Positions 59,316-64,000 of a DNA stretch of 64,000 nt are shown piece by piece. The translations under genes and the position numbers were made by a program. Within the stretch, counting starts at the first letter, position 1. Each line of letters begins with the position of its first letter. The DNA comes from Ruminococcus flavefaciens 007c (GTDB taxonomy: Bacteria > Bacillota > Clostridia > Oscillospirales > Ruminococcaceae), in assembly GCF_000571935.1 (NCBI RefSeq), contig NZ_ATAX01000007.1, positions 48,567-112,566 of the forward strand, given 5' to 3'. The notes below the pieces were generated by a model. It searched no databases. It was not told the DNA's origin and saw only the letters and a program-made list of their open reading frames with translations.

Positions 59316-59688
59316 ATCCGGCCATTTGTTTGGAACAGTTTTTTGTCCTCACCACAAAATGTTATATAAAGATTATGGCAATATTACAATTGTGTTAAAA
59401 TGATATTTTTATTTATCATAACTTTCGTCATTATTAACAGGCTTAACATCGGCATATAAAAAAAATTTTTGCGCCGACAAAGACTTTTCAACGCAGATGC
59501 GTTGTTTTTATAATTCTTTTCAAAATCGATGTAAAAAATTGCAACAAACCTATTGAAATACATTGCCTATGTGTGCTATAATATTTTCGTTGTGCACAAT
59601 AGTATTTATTTTACTGAACAAAAGAAAAAAATAAAGTTCGGATGACATCAGCGTTCAAGTATACTTATCTATTAATCGGAGGGAATTT
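59285..59688. other. Intergenic region upstream of CotH-2
   Basis: These 404 A/T-rich bases contain the exporter terminator, a TTTTTGCGCC motif (59466-59475) like those upstream of the GH9 and GH11 genes, a small ACGCAGATGCGT palindrome (59491-59502), the TGCAACAAA element and the CotH-2 promoter. The leader is about 100 nt. No coding sequence was seen. Confidence 0.65.
59540..59582 (+). promoter_or_regulatory. Promoter of CotH-2 with upstream TGCAACAAA element
   Basis: TTGAAA (59553-59558) and TATAAT (59577-59582) with an 18-base spacer ending in TGTGC. TGCAACAAA (59540-59548) lies four bases upstream of the -35, about one helical turn closer than in CotH-1. Confidence 0.7.
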
Positions 59689-62600
59689 ATGGAAAACTCA
59701 TCAAGGAAACGTGTTGCCGCAGGGGTACTTAGTTTCGGTCTGCTTTTGCAGTCTGCCTCGTACCTGCCGGTACACGCTGATGACAATATCAAAGTGACAC
59801 TTAATGAAGTCTGCTCCAAGAATACAACTTATCATGCAGGTGACGGGAACTGCTATGACTGGATCGAACTCTTCAACAGCGGAAAAGATGAAGCGGATAT
59901 TTCCGGCTGGGGACTTTCGGACAAAGAGGATTCGCCTTTCAAATACGTTTTTCCATCGGGAACTCGTATACCATCAGACGGAAAGCTCATTGTATTCTGC
60001 GACAGCGACGCAGCAGCAAACAATAACAGCATTGCTCCTTTCGGACTATCAGCTTCAGGCGAGACTCTTATACTTACAGACCTGTCGGGACAGACAGTAC
60101 AGACTCTTAACGTTGAGGCACTTGCCTCGGACAAGTCCTACGGACAGTACCCCGACGGCAGCGGCCAGTACTACGAACTCAGCTGTACGCCCGCAGAGAA
60201 TAACAGAGCTCCAGAAGGAAGCGCAGCTGTACATAAGCCTGTTTTCTCACATGAAAGCGGCTTTTACGACAGCAATTTCACCCTTACCCTCACAGCAGAC
60301 GAGGGCTGCGATATATACTATACAACTGACGGAAGCGATCCCGTATACGGATCGGAAAAGTATACCAAGCCTCTCAGTATACAGGATATGTCTGATACCA
60401 GAAACCGTCTCAGCGCCCGCACAGATATTGTTCCCGATGGAGCCGAGGCTCCCCGCGACAATGTCGACAAGGCAGCTATAATCCGTGCCGTTGCCGTAGA
60501 CGGTCAGGGCCGTGCCAGCGAATACGTCACCAAGACATTTTTCGTGGGCAAGACCAATTCAGGATACTACAAGAACATGAAGGTAGTCTCTCTCGTTACA
60601 GATCCTGCCAATCTCTTTGACGAAAAAAAGGGCATCTACTGCCTGGGAAGAGTCTATGAGCAGAACAGGAACGGCGAGGACAGAAATGCATGGTCCGTCC
60701 CCGCAAACTATACCCAGAGCGGCAGGGAATGGGAACGTCCTGCAATCTTTACCATGTTCGACAACGGCGAAAAGGTCATAGATCAGAATGTAGGCATACG
60801 TATAAAGGGAGCCTTCTCAAGATGCCTGGCACAGAAGAGCTTCAATGTTTATACCCGAAAGGATTACGGCACTTCGGAATTTGATTATGATTTCTTCTCC
60901 GGAAAAGCTGTCAAGGCCAAGAACGGCAAGGCTATCAAGAAATTCAACGGCGTTGTCCTCAGAAACGGCGGAAACGATAATACAGGCGCTTTCTTCCGTG
61001 ACAGCATCAATCAGTCACTGGTTTCCGACAAGACCTTCGCCCATCAGGCTACTTCGGAATGTATACTCTTCCTGGACGGCGAATTCTGGGGCATCTACCA
61101 GATTATGGAGAAGATCAATACTACCTTTATAAGCGACCATTACGGCGTTAAAAAGAACGACGTCGCTATGATCGAGAACGGCGCCCTTGAAGAAGGCAGC
61201 GACAAGGACATAAGAGACTGGCACGACCTCTGCAATGCCATGGCAAATAACGGTATATCCTATGATGAATTCTGTCAGAAGATGGATATACAGAGCTTTA
61301 TGGAGTACTTCGCAGCTCAGATCTACTGGGCTAATGCAGACTGGCCGCAGAACAACTTCAGTGCATGGCGTTCAAATGCCATTGACGAGAGCAACCCCTA
61401 TGCCGACGGCAAATGGAGAATGATACTCTTCGATACCGAATCAGGTCAGGGACTCTACGGTACAGAAGATAAGTCGTTCTCTGCCGACTGTTACAGACGT
61501 ATACGTGAAAACAACAGCCAGCTCGCAAGAGTATTCAACAGCCTCATGAATAACGAGCAGTTCAGGCTGAAATTTGCAAGAACCATGATGGATCTGGCAA
61601 ACAAGAACTTCACAACAGAAAGAACCAACAGAATAATCGGCAATTACAGAAACAGTTTCAGACAGCAGGTCATCGATACTTTCAGACGTTTCCATTCGGG
61701 CAGCTTATCCGGCGCCAACGCTGAAAGGCGCTTTGACGGTGATATGAACACAGTTACCGAATTCTACTCTCAGCGTTACCAGTACGCTGAGCGCACCACA
61801 AGATCGGCTGCAAGGCTTTCTTCCGAGCCCCACAGACTCACTGTGGTCAATTCCGCCGACAACGGCAGTATAAAGCTCAACACTCTCAGCCTCGGTCAGA
61901 TCGACAGATGGAGCGGCAATTATCACTCGGACTACGATATCTACATCAAGGCTCTTCCCGTTGAGGGACGTACCTTCTCACACTGGAAGATAAACGGAGC
62001 AAGACTTACAAACGGTGATACGAGCACAGCTTCGATCAAGGTAAGACTTGAGGGAGATGCAACGGTAGAAGCAGTTTACAGCGACGGTTCCTCCCCTGCT
62101 CCCGCAGCGACGACAACGATCGTAACTACGACTACAACTGTTACTACTACAAAGCCCGCAACAACTACCACAAAGCCTGCTGTAACAACAAGACCTTTGC
62201 CCGGCATCAAGAGATGCGCCAAGGTAATCCAGGCAGAGGACTTTGATTTCAACTCGGGTACAGACAACGAGAATTGCTCCGAAGGCGGAATCGACGTTGC
62301 TTACATCGAAAACAACGAATACATAGGCTTTAAGAACGTGGAGCTTACAGGCGCCAAGAAGATAGATTTCCGTATCGGCTCCAACGGTGCCAAGGCTGTC
62401 CTCGAGGTATGCATTGACGCTCCCGACGGCAGAGTAATAGGCAGAATGGACATCAAGGGCTCAGGCGGCTGGCAGACCTGGAACACCCAGACCTGCAATA
62501 TCGAAGAAGTCAGCGGAAAGCACGATGTTTACTTCAGATTCACAGGTGGAGAGGGATACCTCTACAATATCAACTGGTGGAGAGCCGACAGCCCGCTTTC

Positions 62601-62793
62601 CGAGCTGGTCACCGGCGATCTCAACGGCGATGGCGTAATAGATATTTACGACCTCTGCCAGATGAAAAAAGCTGTTCTCAACGGCGGTGCGGAGTACTTC
62701 GGTGCTGCTGATATAAACGGTGACGATGCAATAAACGGCGATGATCTTTCTCTCCTAAGGAAATTCGTTCTCGGTGAGATAAAGTCATTCTGA
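59689..62793 (+). CDS. Secreted CotH-type kinase protein with lamin-tail domain, CBM6-like module and dockerin (paralogue 2)
   Basis: This 1034-residue protein is organised like CotH-1: signal peptide (1-31), lamin-tail domain (about 33-165), chitobiase/Ig-like domain (about 180-290, YYTTDGSDPV), CotH domain (about 300-700, RIKGAFSRCLAQKSFNVY and FDTESGQGLYG), and a beta domain (about 705-795). It lacks the Glu/Lys/Pro insertion. It adds a Thr-rich linker (about 802-837), a CBM6-like module (about 842-965, beginning VIQAEDFDFNSG and ending with an aromatic NINWWR), and a dockerin with two clear loops (GDLNGDGVIDIYDL and ADINGDDAINGDDL). The CBM suggests targeting to polysaccharide. ATCGGAGGG precedes the ATG. 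Confidence 0.93.
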   Translation: MENSSRKRVAAGVLSFGLLLQSASYLPVHADDNIKVTLNEVCSKNTTYHAGDGNCYDWIELFNSGKDEADISGWGLSDKEDSPFKYVFPSGTRIPSDGKLIVFCDSDAAANNNSIAPFGLSASGETLILTDLSGQTVQTLNVEALASDKSYGQYPDGSGQYYELSCTPAENNRAPEGSAAVHKPVFSHESGFYDSNFTLTLTADEGCDIYYTTDGSDPVYGSEKYTKPLSIQDMSDTRNRLSARTDIVPDGAEAPRDNVDKAAIIRAVAVDGQGRASEYVTKTFFVGKTNSGYYKNMKVVSLVTDPANLFDEKKGIYCLGRVYEQNRNGEDRNAWSVPANYTQSGREWERPAIFTMFDNGEKVIDQNVGIRIKGAFSRCLAQKSFNVYTRKDYGTSEFDYDFFSGKAVKAKNGKAIKKFNGVVLRNGGNDNTGAFFRDSINQSLVSDKTFAHQATSECILFLDGEFWGIYQIMEKINTTFISDHYGVKKNDVAMIENGALEEGSDKDIRDWHDLCNAMANNGISYDEFCQKMDIQSFMEYFAAQIYWANADWPQNNFSAWRSNAIDESNPYADGKWRMILFDTESGQGLYGTEDKSFSADCYRRIRENNSQLARVFNSLMNNEQFRLKFARTMMDLANKNFTTERTNRIIGNYRNSFRQQVIDTFRRFHSGSLSGANAERRFDGDMNTVTEFYSQRYQYAERTTRSAARLSSEPHRLTVVNSADNGSIKLNTLSLGQIDRWSGNYHSDYDIYIKALPVEGRTFSHWKINGARLTNGDTSTASIKVRLEGDATVEAVYSDGSSPAPAATTTIVTTTTTVTTTKPATTTTKPAVTTRPLPGIKRCAKVIQAEDFDFNSGTDNENCSEGGIDVAYIENNEYIGFKNVELTGAKKIDFRIGSNGAKAVLEVCIDAPDGRVIGRMDIKGSGGWQTWNTQTCNIEEVSGKHDVYFRFTGGEGYLYNINWWRADSPLSELVTGDLNGDGVIDIYDLCQMKKAVLNGGAEYFGAADINGDDAINGDDLSLLRKFVLGEIKSF

Positions 62794-62830
62794 GCAGCCG
62801 GATACAGCAATACATCATATCAATAAAGGG

Positions 62831-62861
62831 AAAGCAGTCTGTAACAGATACAGACTGCTTT
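62831..62861. terminator. Bidirectional terminator between CotH-2 and the CE3 gene
   Basis: Perfect 13-bp arms AAAGCAGTCTGTA (62831-62843) and TACAGACTGCTTT (62849-62861) with a 5-base loop and a long T-tract on the plus strand. Confidence 0.9.
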
Positions 62862-62870
62862 TTTTATACA

Positions 62871-64000
62871 TTATTTATTAAGGCCGAGGAGGATCTGCTG
62901 TATAGCCTGTGCATCATCGACTGTAAGACCATCGCCGTCCATATCGGCATTGACCTTGCCCTGTTCGGTAAGATGCTTCTCGGCAGTACCGTTCAATCCG
63001 TATTTATTCGGATTTGCAAGTGCCTGCATGATGAGTATAGCGTCTGCAAGATCAAGAACGCCGTCATTGTTGGCATCTCCTGCCTTGAGAACTGTAAGTT
63101 TCTGTACTGTTGTTGTGGTTGCAGAAGTTGTGGCAGAAGAAGTTGTTGTTGTAGTTGTGGTAGTGGTAGTGGTCGTCGTTGTTGCGGAGGTTGTGGTAGT
63201 CGTTGTTACAGCCGGCTTTGATGAGGATACATATTCATCTATCATTCCTGCAAAGAGCTTGCCTATCTTCTCATAGCCCTTAGCGTTGGGGTGAACACCG
63301 TCTCCAAGATCTGCTGTGCCGTTGAGGCAGCCGTGAACATCGGCAAAGGTAACTCGCTTGCCGCTGCTCTTGTATTCCTCTGCGACCTTCTTTACGGCGC
63401 TGTTGTAGCTTGCGATCTGAGCGGATTTATCTCCGCCGCCGCCAAACATTCCGCCTCCCAGCTCAGGGATAGTGGAGAGGAAGAGCATACTGTCTGAGGG
63501 CATATTTCCGAGTATATAATCAACAAGTGCACGGAGATCCTTCTCGCACTCGCTTGTCGAACGGTTAGCGTTCATATCATTTGTTCCGATGATGAGGAGA
63601 ACTATATCAGGCTGTGCCTGCTTGATGGAATCTTTCTCATTTAGCACCTCGTACAAGCTGCCCCATCCATTGTTCTGCTTGATCGTATAACCGCTGTATC
63701 CTGCGTGATTGTTATCGTAGGTAACACTCTGTCCGTTATAATTGAATGAAGCAGTATCAGGACCTTCGGGACCAACAAAGTCGATATTGTTATAGCCCTT
63801 TTCCTTGAGGAAATAGTAGAGGAACTTTCTGTATCCGCCTGTATCTCCCATACCAAAAGTGATGGAGTCGCCTACGGGCATGATCTTTAAAGCTGTGCTG
63901 ATGTCAGTAACACCCGGATTACCGCTCTGGCCGCCTTGCTGACCGCCCTGCTGGCCGCCTCCAAACTGACTGAAATCAAAACCGCCCTGACCGCCTTGCT
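62871..64000 (-). CDS. SGNH esterase (CE3-like) with Gly/Gln-rich linker and dockerin, 5' end outside the window
   Basis: The frame is open to the right edge; the ATG at 63881 is internal, because the hallmark ALKIMPVGDSITFG runs across it. From the edge inward the protein has a Gly/Gln-rich linker of at least 28 residues (GGQQGGQQGGQS). Then follows an SGNH domain with GDSITFG (Ser), a Gly block at NHAGYSGYTI, IIGTNDMN (Asn) and DGVHPNAKGYEKIG (Asp and His), matching CE3 acetylxylan esterases. A Thr-rich linker leads to a dockerin (GDANNDGVLDLADAILIMQ). It probably removes acetyl groups from xylan within the cellulosome. The N-terminal part is missing here. Confidence 0.9.
   Translation of the reverse strand, partial: QGGQGGFDFSQFGGGQQGGQQGGQSGNPGVTDISTALKIMPVGDSITFGMGDTGGYRKFLYYFLKEKGYNNIDFVGPEGPDTASFNYNGQSVTYDNNHAGYSGYTIKQNNGWGSLYEVLNEKDSIKQAQPDIVLLIIGTNDMNANRSTSECEKDLRALVDYILGNMPSDSMLFLSTIPELGGGMFGGGGDKSAQIASYNSAVKKVAEEYKSSGKRVTFADVHGCLNGTADLGDGVHPNAKGYEKIGKLFAGMIDEYVSSSKPAVTTTTTTSATTTTTTTTTTTTTTSSATTSATTTTVQKLTVLKAGDANNDGVLDLADAILIMQALANPNKYGLNGTAEKHLTEQGKVNADMDGDGLTVDDAQAIQQILLGLNK

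Noticed and set aside
59804..60481. 225-residue plus-strand frame inside CotH-2
   Set aside because: It is a shifted-frame shadow within the conserved lamin-tail and Ig-like region, where the main frame is clearly correct.
63881..63883. ATG at 63881 as the start of the CE3-like gene
   Set aside because: The frame continues upstream to the window edge with SGNH-typical residues ALKI directly before, so this Met is internal.

Overview
The window looks like chromosomal DNA of a fibre-degrading, low-to-mid GC Gram-positive anaerobe of the Ruminococcus group (rumen or gut Oscillospiraceae). The main evidence is five proteins ending in type I dockerins, three of them with the near-identical motif LADAILIMQxLANPNKY; threonine-rich linkers; GH9, GH11 and CE3-type plant cell wall enzymes; LicD, CotH and BspA-type LRR proteins; consensus sigma-A promoters with 17-bp spacers; and strong Shine-Dalgarno sites. 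The species cannot be fixed from the sequence alone. No tRNA, rRNA, insertion sequence, prophage or CRISPR array was seen.

Layout. 1-5.7 kb: the tail of an Ig-like (Big_2) protein, then a two-component system with a FtsX/MacB-type ABC exporter (a peptide-sensing or resistance module by architecture). 5.7-13.9 kb, minus strand: a 1-phosphofructokinase-like kinase, a dockerin GH9 endoglucanase, a lipoprotein esterase, a MutS-like ATPase and a lipoprotein GH11-CBM22 xylanase. 13.9-30.4 kb, minus strand: one 15-gene polysaccharide operon with a phosphonate pathway. 31.2-42.7 kb: a flavodoxin-like oxidoreductase, an SGNH lipoprotein, an AT-rich orphan gene, a second two-component system, two small genes and a ChvE-GguA-GguB type sugar ABC transporter. 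43-47 kb: a large LRR dockerin protein. 47-51 kb: alanine dehydrogenase and poorly characterised membrane proteins. 51.7-62.8 kb: two paralogous CotH dockerin proteins flanking an FMN-binding protein and a second FtsX exporter. The window ends inside a CE3-like SGNH dockerin esterase.

How the genes work together. The most notable system is the 13.9-30.4 kb operon. It encodes the phosphonate route from PEP: a PEP mutase fused to two nucleotidyltransferase domains, phosphonopyruvate decarboxylase, and both a PhnW-like aminotransferase and an iron-type alcohol dehydrogenase that could act on phosphonoacetaldehyde. It also carries a TagD-like/oxidoreductase fusion, three LicD transferases, a split transketolase, an aldo/keto reductase, and the priming transferase, glycosyltransferase, Wzy and Wzx of a surface glycan. 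The simplest reading is synthesis of a glycan decorated with aminoethyl- and/or hydroxyethylphosphonate through CMP-activated intermediates. One consensus promoter with an inverted-repeat operator in its spacer precedes the operon, followed by a structured leader of about 290 nt.

The cell-wall enzymes fall into secreted dockerin proteins (GH9, LRR protein, CE3, two CotH proteins) and cell-anchored lipoproteins (GH11 xylanase, esterase, SGNH, sugar-binding protein). A repeated TTTTGCGC motif upstream of the GH9 and GH11 promoters suggests shared control of fibre degradation, and the two CotH genes share their own promoter architecture. Family assignments are from reading the sequence; no database search was run.
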